Below are positions 25,697-34,768 of a DNA stretch of 64,000 nt, piece after piece. Position numbers and translations under genes: made by a program. The DNA is from Sandaracinobacteroides sp041909755 (GTDB lineage: Bacteria > Pseudomonadota > Alphaproteobacteria > Sphingomonadales > Sphingomonadaceae), in the NCBI RefSeq assembly GCF_041909755.1, contig NZ_JAYRCW010000003.1:1-64000 (forward strand), written 5' to 3'. The first letter of the stretch is position 1, and each line of letters starts with the position of its first letter. The notes beneath the pieces are model-generated. The model was not told the origin of the DNA. It saw only the letters and a program-made list of their open reading frames with translations, and did not search any database.

Positions 25697-26774
25697 ACCG
25701 CGCAGCCAGACCCACCAGGCCGGGCATCAGTGCCAATAGGGCGGCGGCCCCGTCGCGCAGGGCATCTTCCTCTGACAGACGCTGAAGCAGGGTCGCCCGC
25801 CGCACCGCGCCCCCGGCATCCTTCGCCAGCTGCCGGTGATAGGCGTGCGGCCCCTGCCCCGTCAGCAGCGCAGCGGTCGCCAGCCGGGCGGAATGCAGCG
25901 CCAGGCTCATCCCGTCGCCGCTGAAGCTGGGGATCACGGCCGCCTGATCGCCCAGCCGCCAGAGGGTTTCCGCGCCCGAAGGCCGGTGCAGGAAGCCATA
26001 GGGAACGCCGGAAATCGCCAGCGGCCGGTCCAGCAGCGGCACCGCGCCCGCCAGTCGCTGCCCCAGATGCGGCACCTCGGCCGACAGATCTGCCAGCAAC
26101 GCGCCGAAATCGCCTTCGCAGGCGCGCCAGCGATCGGGCGAGACGAGGAAGCACAGGTTCGCGGCGTCGCGCTCCACCAGCTGCAGCCCCGCATAGCCGC
26201 CCCGGAACAGGATCAGCTCCACATGCCCGGCCAGCGCCGCCCGCTCGGCCGGGGCCAGCCGCAGATAGGCCTTGAAGCCCAGCTGGTGGTTCAGCGTGCC
26301 CTCGGCGTCGCGGGCGGCCCCGCGCAGGTTGGTCTTGCCTGTCGCCAGGAACAGCGTGTCCGGCTTCACGGAGCCATGGGCCGCCTGAACCTCCCCGCCG
26401 GGGCCAATTTCCCGCGCGGTCACCCCCCGCTCCACCCTGGCGCCGGCCTTTGCGGCAAGCTCCAGCAGCGCCGCATCCAGCACCCGCCGCGTGAGGGAGC
26501 GCGCCGTGAACCCCAGCCGGGCGGTCGCCACCCGTCGCGCCGTCACCAGCCGTACCCGGTCGATCGCAACCGCGCCCAGCGCCTCCGGATCCAGCCCCAG
26601 GTCCGCCAGAAAGGTCTGCGCCTCCCAGCTCAGGAATTCGCCGCAGATCCTGTGGGCGGGCAGCCTCTCCCTTTCCCACAGCGTCACCGACCGGCCCGCG
26701 CGCGCCAGCCAGATGGCCGCCGCAGCGCCCGCCGGGCCGCCGCCCAGCACCAGCGCGCCCTCCATCCTCTTCAC
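25650..26774 (-). CDS. FAD-dependent oxidoreductase/monooxygenase of the type III PKS locus
   Basis: A flavoprotein of 374 residues. The Rossmann motif ALVLGGGPAGAAAAIWLARA at the N-terminus is followed by ERERLPAHRICGEFLSWEA (the geranylgeranyl reductase/UbiH-like CGE segment), then LFLATGK and a second FAD motif WRLGDQAAVIPSFSGDGMSL. The GTG at 26774 overlaps the methyltransferase stop (GTGA), so they are coupled. In Streptomyces srsABC a comparable flavoprotein hydroxylates the alkylresorcinol made by the PKS and methyltransferase; the same role is inferred here. The alternative is a prenyl-chain reductase. The 3' end overlaps the convergent acyltransferase. Confidence 0.87.
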   Translation of the reverse strand: MKRMEGALVLGGGPAGAAAAIWLARAGRSVTLWERERLPAHRICGEFLSWEAQTFLADLGLDPEALGAVAIDRVRLVTARRVATARLGFTARSLTRRVLDAALLELAAKAGARVERGVTAREIGPGGEVQAAHGSVKPDTLFLATGKTNLRGAARDAEGTLNHQLGFKAYLRLAPAERAALAGHVELILFRGGYAGLQLVERDAANLCFLVSPDRWRACEGDFGALLADLSAEVPHLGQRLAGAVPLLDRPLAISGVPYGFLHRPSGAETLWRLGDQAAVIPSFSGDGMSLALHSARLATAALLTGQGPHAYHRQLAKDAGGAVRRATLLQRLSEEDALRDGAAALLALMPGLVGLAARFTRLSAGAVRRARLA

Positions 26775-27478
26775 TTGATCCGCCCCACGCACAGGCGGAA
26801 CAGCGGATGCCAGCGAATGTCTGCGGCAAGCCCGGCTTCCGCCAGCATCGCCCGCCAGTCGTCGTGCACGAAGGCCCGCCGCACCGAAAGCGCCCCGTCG
26901 TGCCGCACACAGGGGTGCCAGCGCATCGCCCAGGCCAGCGCGCGGAACCCGCGCCAGGCGAGCCAGTGGCGGTGCAGGTCGTTCACGAACCAGCCGTGGC
27001 TGGCCGTCGCCTCCTGCCATGTCAGCAATCTTTGGACGTCCGCGGCCGGCAGATGATGGGCGAACAGCGCGCTGACGATGGCATGCGGCGGCTCGGCTGG
27101 TGCCCAGTCGAACAGGTCGCCCTGGTGCCAGTCGATCGCCAGTCCGGGCGGCGTAAGTTCCCCGGCCAGGGCGCGGCAGTGCGGGTTCAGATCCACCCCG
27201 GTCAGCCGGGGCCGCAGCCCTCGCGATACGGCCCAGCGGTGGATGCGTCGCAGCATGTCGCCCCGGCCATAGCCCAGGTCGGCGACGCGCAGTTCTGCGC
27301 CGGGCGGCCATCCCCGCGTGAGCCGGGCGAGAAAATCCAGCGTCGGGTGGGCCGCGAAGGTCAGCAGGTTCGCCTGTTCCAGATCATTGAGGATCGCCGC
27401 GAAATCCGCACGGGGCCATTGCCGCACGTCCATCCATTCGGGCTCGTCCGCCCGGCGGCTGAAATCGGGGGAGGCCAT
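26771..27478 (-). CDS. Class I SAM methyltransferase of the type III PKS locus
   Basis: A 235-residue cytosolic methyltransferase. LRVADLGYGRGDMLRRIHRW is a variant SAM motif I, LTGVDLNPHCRALA motif II, and DWAPAEPPHAIVSALFAHHL motif IV. Its gene is one base from the PKS stop (27480) and overlaps the flavoprotein by four bases, so the three act as a cassette. By analogy with Streptomyces SrsB it would O-methylate the polyketide phenol; this is inference. The gene calls cleanly from the ATG at 27478. Confidence 0.87.
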   Translation of the reverse strand: MASPDFSRRADEPEWMDVRQWPRADFAAILNDLEQANLLTFAAHPTLDFLARLTRGWPPGAELRVADLGYGRGDMLRRIHRWAVSRGLRPRLTGVDLNPHCRALAGELTPPGLAIDWHQGDLFDWAPAEPPHAIVSALFAHHLPAADVQRLLTWQEATASHGWFVNDLHRHWLAWRGFRALAWAMRWHPCVRHDGALSVRRAFVHDDWRAMLAEAGLAADIRWHPLFRLCVGRIK

Positions 27479-27479
27479 G

Positions 27480-28565
27480 TCAGAGCTTCGTGAAGCTGAA
27501 CGTCTCGCAGGCCAGGCCCGGCCCGAAGGCCATGGCCAGCCCCCTGCCCGGCGCCGCGCCCGCCAGGATGCGCTGAAGCACGAACATCAGGGTCGCGCTG
27601 CTCATGTTGCCGAAATCGCGCAGGACTCCCCTGCTCCAGTCAAGCCGGTCGGCCGCGAGGCCGAGCCCGGTTTCCACGGCGTCGAGGATCGCCTTCCCGC
27701 CCGCATGCACGGCGAAGATGTCGAACGCCTCCGGCTGGCGCCCGCGCAGCACGCCGTCGGCCGCGTTGCGGCTGAGTTCATCTGCCATCGCCTTCTGGAT
27801 TCGCTGCGGCACATGGCCCGACAGGTGCATGTCGAAGCCGGTATCTCCGATGTCCCAGGTGATCAGACCGTCGCTTTCGGGGATGGCGAAGCTGAGGAAT
27901 TCATGGAGCGCCGCACCTTCGGCATCCGCCGTCACCAGCGCCGCCGCGCAGCCGTCGCCGAACAGCAGCATCGACAGCAGCTTTTCCACATCCAGCGTGT
28001 CCTGGAAGTGCAGCGTGCACAGCTCGATCGTGATGACCAGCACCCGGGCATCGGGCTCAGACCGCACGATGTGATGCGCCAGCCGCAGCGAATTCACCGC
28101 CGCATAGCAGCCCATATAGCCGACGACCGTCCGTTCCACGCCGGGATCCAGCCCCAGCCGCCGCACCAGCACCTGATCCAGCCCCGGCGCCATGAATCCG
28201 GTGCAGCTGGCCAGCACCAGATGCGTCACGCGCGACAGATCGGCCTCCAGCCCGCGAACAGCCTGTTCCGCCAGCGCAGGGGCCACCTGCGCATAGCGCT
28301 GCATCCGGCGGCTGGTGGAGGGGAAGCCGCCCGGCGCATAGAATCCCTCCCGGTCGGCCATGAATCCGTCCGGGTTGGTGACCGGCTCGAAGCTGGAAAA
28401 GCGCCGCGCGATGCCGGATCGGCCCGCCATGCGGCGGAACAGCGCCGCCTCGCGCCGGCCGTCCAGAAGGCTGCCCACGAAGGTTTCGAACGCCTGATGC
28501 ACGTCGTGCGGCGGCACCGCCGTCGAAATTCGGTTCACATGTGCGGTCGCCGGCATCTCTGTCAT
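27480..28565 (-). CDS. Type III polyketide synthase (chalcone synthase-like)
   Basis: A homodimeric ketosynthase of 361 residues that extends a CoA-bound starter with malonyl-CoA and cyclises the product. The catalytic triad is intact: Cys153 in VGYMGCYAAVNSL, His287 in FAVHAGGKAILD and Asn320 in FGNMSSATLMFVL. Length is typical. Products of related bacterial enzymes are alkylresorcinols and alkylpyrones built on long-chain fatty acyl-CoA. The starter here cannot be read from the sequence. It heads a tight cassette with the methyltransferase and the flavoprotein. The start has no strong ribosome-binding site. xerD ends 49 bp upstream. Confidence 0.95.
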   Translation of the reverse strand: MTEMPATAHVNRISTAVPPHDVHQAFETFVGSLLDGRREAALFRRMAGRSGIARRFSSFEPVTNPDGFMADREGFYAPGGFPSTSRRMQRYAQVAPALAEQAVRGLEADLSRVTHLVLASCTGFMAPGLDQVLVRRLGLDPGVERTVVGYMGCYAAVNSLRLAHHIVRSEPDARVLVITIELCTLHFQDTLDVEKLLSMLLFGDGCAAALVTADAEGAALHEFLSFAIPESDGLITWDIGDTGFDMHLSGHVPQRIQKAMADELSRNAADGVLRGRQPEAFDIFAVHAGGKAILDAVETGLGLAADRLDWSRGVLRDFGNMSSATLMFVLQRILAGAAPGRGLAMAFGPGLACETFSFTKL

Positions 28566-28614
28566 GGTCGCACAGCCCTTTCCCTCCGTCGAGGCGCCCG
28601 GCGCCTGTCCGCCC

Positions 28615-29502
28615 TCACCCGTCGCCCAGTGGATGCAGGCCCTTCACGGTCGCCACCAGCCGGGCGCTGTCCACATGGGTATAGCGTTCCGTTGTGGAAA
28701 TGTCGGCATGACCCAGCAGCGTCTGCAACGCGCGCAGGTCTGCCCCGTTGGCCAGCATGTGGGTGGCAAAGGCATGCCGCAGCACGTGTGGGGAGATCCT
28801 GTCAGGCGAGAGGCCCGCCCGCGCGGCGAGCGCCTTCACCAGCTGATACAGGCGGATGCGCGAAAGATGTGACTTACCGGACGGGAACAGCCAGCGGCTG
28901 TCCTTCGGCACCAGTTGCAGCTGCGCGGCCACGGCGCGGATGGCCGCCGGCGACAGCGGGATCATCCGCTCCTTCTCGCCCTTGCCGCGCACGATGGCGA
29001 AGGGCTGCGGCGGGCGGATGGCGTTGCGCGGCAACGCCACCAGCTCGGTTGCGCGCAGGCCCGATCCATAAAGCAACTCGATCAGCGCCTTCAGCCGCAC
29101 CGCCTGCGGGCCGGGTGCATCGGCCAGATCCGTGTCCAGCGTTGCGAACAGCCGGTCCACCTCGTCCACGGACAGGGTTTTCGGCAATGGCTGCCCCGCC
29201 TTCACCCCCGCGATCGCGAGCGCCGGATTGTCGGGCCGGATGCCCTCTGCCACCAGGAAGGCGAAGAAGCGGCGAAGCGCGGAGCGCTTGCGCGACAGGC
29301 TGGCGGGCGCCAGATCCGCCCAGCCCGCGAACAGCCGTTCCAGATCCTCGCCCCCGGCCCCCGCCAGCCGGCCGGAAAGATCGGCCGACGCCCCCTCCAG
29401 ATCGCGGCCATAGGCCAGGAGCGTGTTCCGCGCCGCGCCCCGCTCGCTCGCCAGCATGTCGAGGAACAGGGCGATGGCGCGCGAATCCGGCAGGTCGGTC
29501 AC
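28615..29502 (-). CDS. xerD: Tyrosine recombinase XerD
   Basis: XerD with XerC resolves chromosome dimers at the dif site. The 295-residue product has a core-binding N-terminal SAM-like domain and a C-terminal catalytic domain with ELLYGSGLRATELVALP (Arg), VRGKGEKERMIPL (Lys), HVLRHAFATHML (His/Arg), LGHADISTTERYTHV (His, Tyr nucleophile). Domain order and length match XerC/XerD rather than a phage integrase. It starts at GTG 29502 in a GTGA overlap with the SMP-30 stop, so it is coupled to that gene. No dif site was identified here. Choice between XerC and XerD rests on overall resemblance. Confidence 0.9.
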   Translation of the reverse strand: MTDLPDSRAIALFLDMLASERGAARNTLLAYGRDLEGASADLSGRLAGAGGEDLERLFAGWADLAPASLSRKRSALRRFFAFLVAEGIRPDNPALAIAGVKAGQPLPKTLSVDEVDRLFATLDTDLADAPGPQAVRLKALIELLYGSGLRATELVALPRNAIRPPQPFAIVRGKGEKERMIPLSPAAIRAVAAQLQLVPKDSRWLFPSGKSHLSRIRLYQLVKALAARAGLSPDRISPHVLRHAFATHMLANGADLRALQTLLGHADISTTERYTHVDSARLVATVKGLHPLGDG

Positions 29503-30413
29503 GCGTTGAAGTTTAGCCGCAATCCCGGTTCGTCCCAACGGGCCAGCGCCAGCTTTCCGGTGGTGGACAGCGTGATGGCCGCATCGCGCATGTCCGCCCC
29601 GCCAAAGGCGATGTTGGTTGTCAGCAGGTCGGGGAAGGCGTGATAGACGATCTCGCCCGTCGCCGGGTCCGCGACGCCGATGCCGGGCCGGTCCACCAGG
29701 GTCGCCTGCGCGATCTTGCCCGACGCGAGGATGGCGAGCGAATCGAGCAGGATGCGCCCCGGGAAATCGGCGACCAGCCGCCCCGGCACCGCCGCCAGCG
29801 GCGACGGCGCGACTTCGCCCGGCCCGGTGATGTCGAAGGCCAGGATATAGCAGCGGCTGCACACGGCGGCATACACCGTCTTCCCGTCGGGGGAGAGGCC
29901 GATGCCGTTGAAATCCGGGCCATAGACGGCGCGCTTCAGGCTCTTTCCATCGGGGGTGCCGTAATAGATGCCGCCATGATCGCTGTGGTGATCGTAATGC
30001 TTGCCGAGATCGGTGAACCAGAAGCCGCCGGCAGCGTCGAACACGATGTCGTTCGGGCCGGACAGGCTGAACCCCTCGTAACTGTCGTACAGCCGCTCCA
30101 CCTTGCCAGTCGCGATGTCGATCCGCTCGATCCGGCCGGTCGTATAATCCGCCGCGGCGTTGCCGGGGATCATCATCCCCTCGATCTCGGCCCATTTGAA
30201 GCCGCCGTTGTTGCAGACATAGAGCGCGCCGTCCGGCCCGATTGCCGCGCCGTTCGGCCCGCCCCCCGGCTTCGCGATGGTCTGCTTCGTGCTGTCGCGC
30301 TTCACCCGGGTGATTTCGCCCTTCGCGATCTCCACCAGGATCACGGACCCGTCGTCCATGAACACCGGCCCTTCCGGAAACGCGAGGCCTTCGGCCAGAA
30401 TCTGGAACTCCAT
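29499..30413 (-). CDS. SMP-30/gluconolactonase-family protein
   Basis: A six-bladed beta-propeller hydrolase of 304 residues. LAFPEGPVFMDDGSVILVEI, then GGGPNGAAIGPDGALYVCNN, then LSGPNDIVFDAAGGFWFTD and GPDFNGIGLSPDGKTVYAA carry the metal-binding Glu/Asn/Asp residues of the family, which hydrolyses sugar lactones or other esters with a divalent cation. No signal peptide. The ATG at 30413 has GGGGAGAG upstream; longer versions of the frame start without a ribosome-binding site. It is the first gene of the leftward run with xerD and the PKS cassette. Whether it acts on the PKS product, for instance a pyrone or lactone, is speculation. Confidence 0.9.
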   Translation of the reverse strand: MEFQILAEGLAFPEGPVFMDDGSVILVEIAKGEITRVKRDSTKQTIAKPGGGPNGAAIGPDGALYVCNNGGFKWAEIEGMMIPGNAAADYTTGRIERIDIATGKVERLYDSYEGFSLSGPNDIVFDAAGGFWFTDLGKHYDHHSDHGGIYYGTPDGKSLKRAVYGPDFNGIGLSPDGKTVYAAVCSRCYILAFDITGPGEVAPSPLAAVPGRLVADFPGRILLDSLAILASGKIAQATLVDRPGIGVADPATGEIVYHAFPDLLTTNIAFGGADMRDAAITLSTTGKLALARWDEPGLRLNFNA

Positions 30414-30525
30414 CGTCTCTCCCCTGTATGTTTGTTGCCGCCATGCTTCCACGTGCCCCCGCCTGGCACAATCGGGCATTAGAAATAGCGTGACTTCGCG
30501 AACCATGTTCGCCTAATGTTCCGGA

Positions 30526-31950
30526 ATGGCGCCTGAAATGGTCACTGCACTTCTCGTCCTTGTCAGCCTGTTGGCCGCGCTGGTTGCGGGGTGGCTCATC
30601 TGGGGAAAGCCGCTGTCCGGCGCCCGGACCGAGCTTGCGGAGCGGCGCGAGGCGCTGGGCCGCGCGGTTGCCGAGGTGGCGGCGTGGAAATCGCAGGCGG
30701 ATGAAGCCAAGCCCTTCATGGGCAGGGCGGCGGAATTGCAGGCGGCGCTCTCGGCCGCCGAATCAGCGTCGGCCGAACGGGACCGCGCCCATGGCGCCGC
30801 GCTGGAGGAGCGCGACCGGGTGCATGCCCGCCAGCTGGAAGAGATGCGCGGCGAATTCCAGCGCCTGGCGGCCGAAGCGCTGGAGCGGGCGCAGAAGCAG
30901 TTCACCGAGCAGGCGGCGGAAACGCTGAAGCTGCACCGCGCCGAGGCGGCGAAGGGCCTGACCGACAGCCGGGAGGCGCTGGCGGGGCTGGTGACGCCGA
31001 TGCGGGAAACGCTGGCCCGCTATGGCGAGGAATTGCAGCGGCTGGAGACGAAGCGGGAGCAGGCCTATGGCTCGCTCAGCGAACAGTTGCAGTCGGTGGC
31101 GCTGGGGCAGCAGGCGGTGAAGGCGGAGGCCGGCAAGATCGTGGCCGCGCTGCGCTCCTCCTCCAAGGCGTCCGGCGCGTGGGGCGAAGCGCAGCTGCGC
31201 AACGTGCTGGACATGGCCGGCCTGCGCGAAGGCATTGATTTCGAGCTGCAGGCAAGCACGACCGACGCCGACGGGCAGCGCCGCCGCCCGGATGCGGTGC
31301 TGAAACTGCCCGGCGGCCGGGAACTGGTGGTGGACAGCAAATGCTCGCTGGCGGACTATCTCGCCGCTTCCGAGGCGGACGGCGAGGCGGATCGCCAGGC
31401 GGCGCTGAAGCGCCATGCGCTGAGCGTGCGCACCCACGCCAAGGGCCTCAGCGAAAAGGCCTATTGGAAGGAATTCGCGGCATCTGCGGATTTCGTGGTG
31501 ATGTTCCTGCCGGGCGAGAATTTCCTGTCCGCCGCGCTTGAGCAGGATCTGGACCTGCTGGCCTGGGCGCTGGACCAGCGCATCCTGCTGGCGGGCCCGA
31601 CCAATCTGCTGGCGATCGCCCGTGTCGTCGCGATGGTGTGGCGGCAGGAAAAAATGGCGGAGGAAGCCCGCGCCATCGGCGAACTGGGGGCGGAGCTTTA
31701 TGCCAGCCTTGCCACCATGACGGAGCATGTGGGCCGGGTGGGCCGCAATCTGGGCGAGGCGACGGGCGCCTACAATGATTTCATCGCGTCGCTGGAATCC
31801 CGCGTGCTCACCAAGGCGCGGAAATTCCCGGAGATGGGCGTGGACAAGGGCAAGAAGCCCATTCCGGAACTGGCCCCGGTGGAAAAATCCCTGCGGCTGG
31901 TGCAGGCGCCCGAACTGAAGCGGCTGGATGGCGGCACGGCCGCCGAATGA
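30526..31950 (+). CDS. rmuC: DNA recombination protein RmuC
   Basis: RmuC limits inversions at short inverted repeats and is predicted to be a nuclease-like protein. The 474-residue product has an N-terminal membrane anchor (about 5-26), a long coiled coil (about 30-190), and the RmuC domain: GAWGEAQLRNVLDMAGLREG, LPGGRELVVDSKCSLADYLA, ADFVVMFLPGENFLSAAL and RVVAMVWRQEKMAEEARAIG. Length is normal. The conserved D and K (VDSKC) sit in a restriction-endonuclease-like core. It lies upstream of the his cluster on the same strand, 119 bp away. Divergent from SMP-30. Confidence 0.95.
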   Translation: MAPEMVTALLVLVSLLAALVAGWLIWGKPLSGARTELAERREALGRAVAEVAAWKSQADEAKPFMGRAAELQAALSAAESASAERDRAHGAALEERDRVHARQLEEMRGEFQRLAAEALERAQKQFTEQAAETLKLHRAEAAKGLTDSREALAGLVTPMRETLARYGEELQRLETKREQAYGSLSEQLQSVALGQQAVKAEAGKIVAALRSSSKASGAWGEAQLRNVLDMAGLREGIDFELQASTTDADGQRRRPDAVLKLPGGRELVVDSKCSLADYLAASEADGEADRQAALKRHALSVRTHAKGLSEKAYWKEFAASADFVVMFLPGENFLSAALEQDLDLLAWALDQRILLAGPTNLLAIARVVAMVWRQEKMAEEARAIGELGAELYASLATMTEHVGRVGRNLGEATGAYNDFIASLESRVLTKARKFPEMGVDKGKKPIPELAPVEKSLRLVQAPELKRLDGGTAAE

Positions 31951-32069
31951 ATGGCAAGTCGGCGAAGCTGCCGAATGGACCGGATGGCGGCGACGCCGCC
32001 GAATGGCGCCGGAGGTTGAACCCCCCGTTTCGCCTGCTATAGCCGCAGGCCTCGAAAGGGCCGCCTGCC

Positions 32070-32660
32070 ATGCGCATCGCAACCGTCACCCGCAAGACGT
32101 CGGAAACCGACGTCACCGTTTCCGTCAATCTCGACGGAACCGGGCAGCGCGAGATTTCCACCGGCGTGGGATTCTATGATCACATGCTGGATCAACTGGC
32201 CCGCCACGGCCTGTTCGACCTTCAGGTGAAGACGGTGGGCGACCTGCACATCGATGCCCACCACACGGTGGAGGACACCGCGATCGCGCTGGGCGAAGCC
32301 TTCCGCAAGGCGCTGGGCGACCGCGCCGGCATCACCCGCTATGGCCATGCGCAGGTGCCGATGGACGAAACGCTTGCCCGCGTCTCGCTCGACATTTCGG
32401 GCCGCGCCTTCCTTGTCTGGAAGGTCGCCTTCACCCAGCCGCGCCTGGGCGAAATGGATACGGAGCTGTTCTGGCACGTGTTCCACAGCTTCGCGCAGGC
32501 GGCCGGCATCACGCTGCATGCCGAAGTGCCCTATGGGCAGAACAACCACCATATTGCCGAGGGCCTGTTCAAGGCGCTGGCGCGCGCCTTGCGGCAGGCG
32601 GTGGAAATCGATCCGCGCCAGCCGGGCGCGATTCCCTCCACCAAGGGCACGCTCGTCTAG
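32070..32660 (+). CDS. hisB: Imidazoleglycerol-phosphate dehydratase
   Basis: HisB dehydrates imidazole glycerol phosphate to imidazole acetol phosphate, the sixth step of histidine synthesis. The 196-residue single-domain product contains GVGFYDHMLDQLARHG, then DAHHTVEDTAIALG, and PYGQNNHHIAEGLFKALA, which supply the Mn-binding His and Glu residues. It lacks the phosphatase domain of the enterobacterial bifunctional enzyme, as expected. It opens a compact hisB-hisH-hisA-hisF-hisE-HIT operon, with hisH starting 3 bp later. Confidence 0.97.
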   Translation: MRIATVTRKTSETDVTVSVNLDGTGQREISTGVGFYDHMLDQLARHGLFDLQVKTVGDLHIDAHHTVEDTAIALGEAFRKALGDRAGITRYGHAQVPMDETLARVSLDISGRAFLVWKVAFTQPRLGEMDTELFWHVFHSFAQAAGITLHAEVPYGQNNHHIAEGLFKALARALRQAVEIDPRQPGAIPSTKGTLV

Positions 32661-32663
32661 CGC

Positions 32664-33269
32664 ATGGCGGTTGCCCTGATCGACTATGGCGCCGGCAACC
32701 TGCGCTCTGCCGCGAAGGCGCTGGAAGCGGCCGGCGCCGGCCGTGTCAGCGTCACGGCAGATCCTGAGGCCGTTCTGGCGGCGGACCGCGTCGTGCTGCC
32801 CGGCGTCGGCGCGTTCGGCGCCTGCGCCGCCGCGCTGCGCGCCATTCCCGGCATGGAGGACGCGCTGGACGAGGCCGTCCGTCGCCGCGCCCGGCCGTTC
32901 CTGGGCATCTGCGTGGGCATGCAGCTGATGGCGTCCGAAGGGCATGAGTTCGGCATCCACCGGGGGCTGGGCTGGATACCCGGCAGCGTCCGCCGGATGG
33001 AACCCCACAGCCTGAAAATCCCGCAAATCGGCTGGAACGAGGTGGAGCCTTCTGCGGATGGCCTGATCCAGCCCGGCTGGGCCTATTTCGTGCACAGCTA
33101 TGCGCTGCAGGCGGACAATCCCGCCCATGTCGCCGCCCGTGCGGGCTATGGCGGGCCAATCACCGCCGCCGTCCAGCGCGACACCATGCTGGGCACCCAG
33201 TTCCACCCCGAAAAGAGCCAGAGCTACGGCCTCTCCCTCCTTGCCCGCTGGCTCGCCTGGAAACCCTGA
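32664..33269 (+). CDS. hisH: Imidazole glycerol phosphate synthase subunit HisH
   Basis: The glutaminase subunit that supplies ammonia to HisF. The 201-residue product has the class I glutamine amidotransferase triad: nucleophile Cys in LGICVGMQLM, and His/Glu in GTQFHPEKSQSYGL. VVLPGVGAFG is the oxyanion strand. It starts 3 bp after hisB, and its stop overlaps the hisA start by one base. The pairing with hisF two genes downstream is standard. Confidence 0.97.
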   Translation: MAVALIDYGAGNLRSAAKALEAAGAGRVSVTADPEAVLAADRVVLPGVGAFGACAAALRAIPGMEDALDEAVRRRARPFLGICVGMQLMASEGHEFGIHRGLGWIPGSVRRMEPHSLKIPQIGWNEVEPSADGLIQPGWAYFVHSYALQADNPAHVAARAGYGGPITAAVQRDTMLGTQFHPEKSQSYGLSLLARWLAWKP

Positions 33270-33991
33270 TGCCGTTTACCATCTTTCCCGCGATCGACCT
33301 GAAGGGCGGCGAAGTCGTCCGCCTTGCCGAAGGCGACATGGCGCGCGCCACCGTCTATGCGCAGGATCCCGCCGCGCAGGCCCGCGCCTTCGCCGAAGCC
33401 GGCGCGAAATGGCTGCATGTGGTCGATCTGGACGGCGCCTTCGCGGGCGAAGCCCGCAACGCGTCGGCGGTGGAAGCCATCCTGTCGGCCACGCCCGCCA
33501 ATGTGCAGGTGGGGGGCGGCATCCGTACCATGCCCGCGATCGACCGCTGGATCGCGCTGGGCGTCGCCCGTGTCGTGATCGGCACGGCGGCGCTGAGCGA
33601 TCCCGGCCTTGTGCGGACGGCGGCGCGCGATCATCCGGGCAAGATCGTGGTCGCCGTGGACGCGCGCGACGGGCTGGTCGCCACGCGCGGCTGGGCCGAT
33701 GTGTCGGACGTGCCGGTGGCAGACATGGGCCGCCGCTTCGAGGATGCCGGCGTCGCTGCCCTGCTGTTCACCGATGTCGGCCGCGACGGGCTGCTGAAGG
33801 GCGTGAACATCGCGGCGACCGCCGCGCTCGCGCAGGCGGTGAAGCTGCCGGTGATCGCGTCGGGCGGGCTGGCCGACATCTCCGAGATCCGCGCCCTGCG
33901 CCTGAAGCGGGGGATCACCGGGGTCATCGCCGGCCGCTCCCTCTATGACGGCCGCATCGATCTCGCCGCCGCGCTGGATGCCGCCGCGTGA
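33269..33991 (+). CDS. hisA: ProFAR isomerase
   Basis: HisA isomerises ProFAR to PRFAR on a TIM barrel. The 240-residue product has FPAIDLKGGEVVRLAEGDM with the catalytic Asp in the first strand, VGGGIRTMPAIDRWIALG (phosphate-binding), TDVGRDGLLKG with the second Asp, and ASGGLADISEIRAL. This residue pattern separates it from HisF. It overlaps hisF by four bases (GTGA). Confidence 0.96.
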   Translation: MPFTIFPAIDLKGGEVVRLAEGDMARATVYAQDPAAQARAFAEAGAKWLHVVDLDGAFAGEARNASAVEAILSATPANVQVGGGIRTMPAIDRWIALGVARVVIGTAALSDPGLVRTAARDHPGKIVVAVDARDGLVATRGWADVSDVPVADMGRRFEDAGVAALLFTDVGRDGLLKGVNIAATAALAQAVKLPVIASGGLADISEIRALRLKRGITGVIAGRSLYDGRIDLAAALDAAA

Positions 33992-34761
33992 GCGCAACTG
34001 TCCGCGTGATCCCCTGCCTGGACGTCGCCAATGGTCGGGTCGTCAAGGGGGTGAACTTCGTGGGGCTGCGCGATGCGGGCGATCCGGTGGAAGCCGCCGC
34101 CCGCTATGATGCCGAAGGCGCGGACGAGCTGGTGTTCCTGGACATCACCGCTTCCCACGAGGACCGGTCGATCCTGCTGGACATCGTGGCCGAAACCGCC
34201 ACGCACTGCTTCATGCCCGTCACCGTCGGCGGCGGCGTGCGCACGGCTGAGGATGTTCGCGCCCTGCTGAAGGCCGGGGCCGACAAGGTGTCGGTCAACT
34301 CCGCCGCCGTCGCCCGGCCCGAACTGGTGGGCGAATTGGCGCGCCAGTTCGGCGAACAGTGCATCACCGTCGCCATCGACGCGAAGGCGGTTTCGCCCGG
34401 GCGGTGGGAAATCTTCACCCATGGCGGCCGCCGCGCGACCGGGATCGACGCCGTCGCCTTCGCCCGGCAGGTGTCCGCCCTGGGCGCAGGCGAGATCCTC
34501 CTTACCTCGATGGACCGCGACGGCACGCGGTCGGGCTATGATCTGGACCTGTTGCGCGCCGTTTCGGGCGCGGTGCCGGTGCCTGTCGTCGCCTCCGGCG
34601 GCGTCGGCGGGCTTAACGATCTTGTCGCCGGCGTCACGCAGGGGCAGGCCTCTGCCGTGCTGGCCGCCAGCCTGTTCCACTTCGGGGAGGCGACCATCGC
34701 GGACGCCAAGCGCGCACTGATGCGGGCCGGGGTTGCCGTCCGCCCGCCGGCAGGCGAATGA
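33988..34761 (+). CDS. hisF: Imidazole glycerol phosphate synthase subunit HisF
   Basis: The cyclase subunit: a TIM barrel that combines PRFAR with HisH-derived ammonia to give imidazole glycerol phosphate and AICAR. The 257-residue product starts at GTG 33988 with RVIPCLDVANGRVVKGVNF, and has VGGGVRTAEDVRALLKAGAD, DKVSVNSAAV and LLTSMDRDGTRSGYDLDLL with the catalytic Asp pair. The four-base GTGA overlap with hisA explains the GTG start. Confidence 0.97.
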   Translation: MSATVRVIPCLDVANGRVVKGVNFVGLRDAGDPVEAAARYDAEGADELVFLDITASHEDRSILLDIVAETATHCFMPVTVGGGVRTAEDVRALLKAGADKVSVNSAAVARPELVGELARQFGEQCITVAIDAKAVSPGRWEIFTHGGRRATGIDAVAFARQVSALGAGEILLTSMDRDGTRSGYDLDLLRAVSGAVPVPVVASGGVGGLNDLVAGVTQGQASAVLAASLFHFGEATIADAKRALMRAGVAVRPPAGE

Positions 34762-34768
34762 TGCGGGC

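Noticed and set aside
28615..29502. XerD as a mobile-element integrase
   Set aside because: Domain layout and length fit chromosomal Xer recombinases. There is no tRNA, att repeat or phage/plasmid gene alongside.
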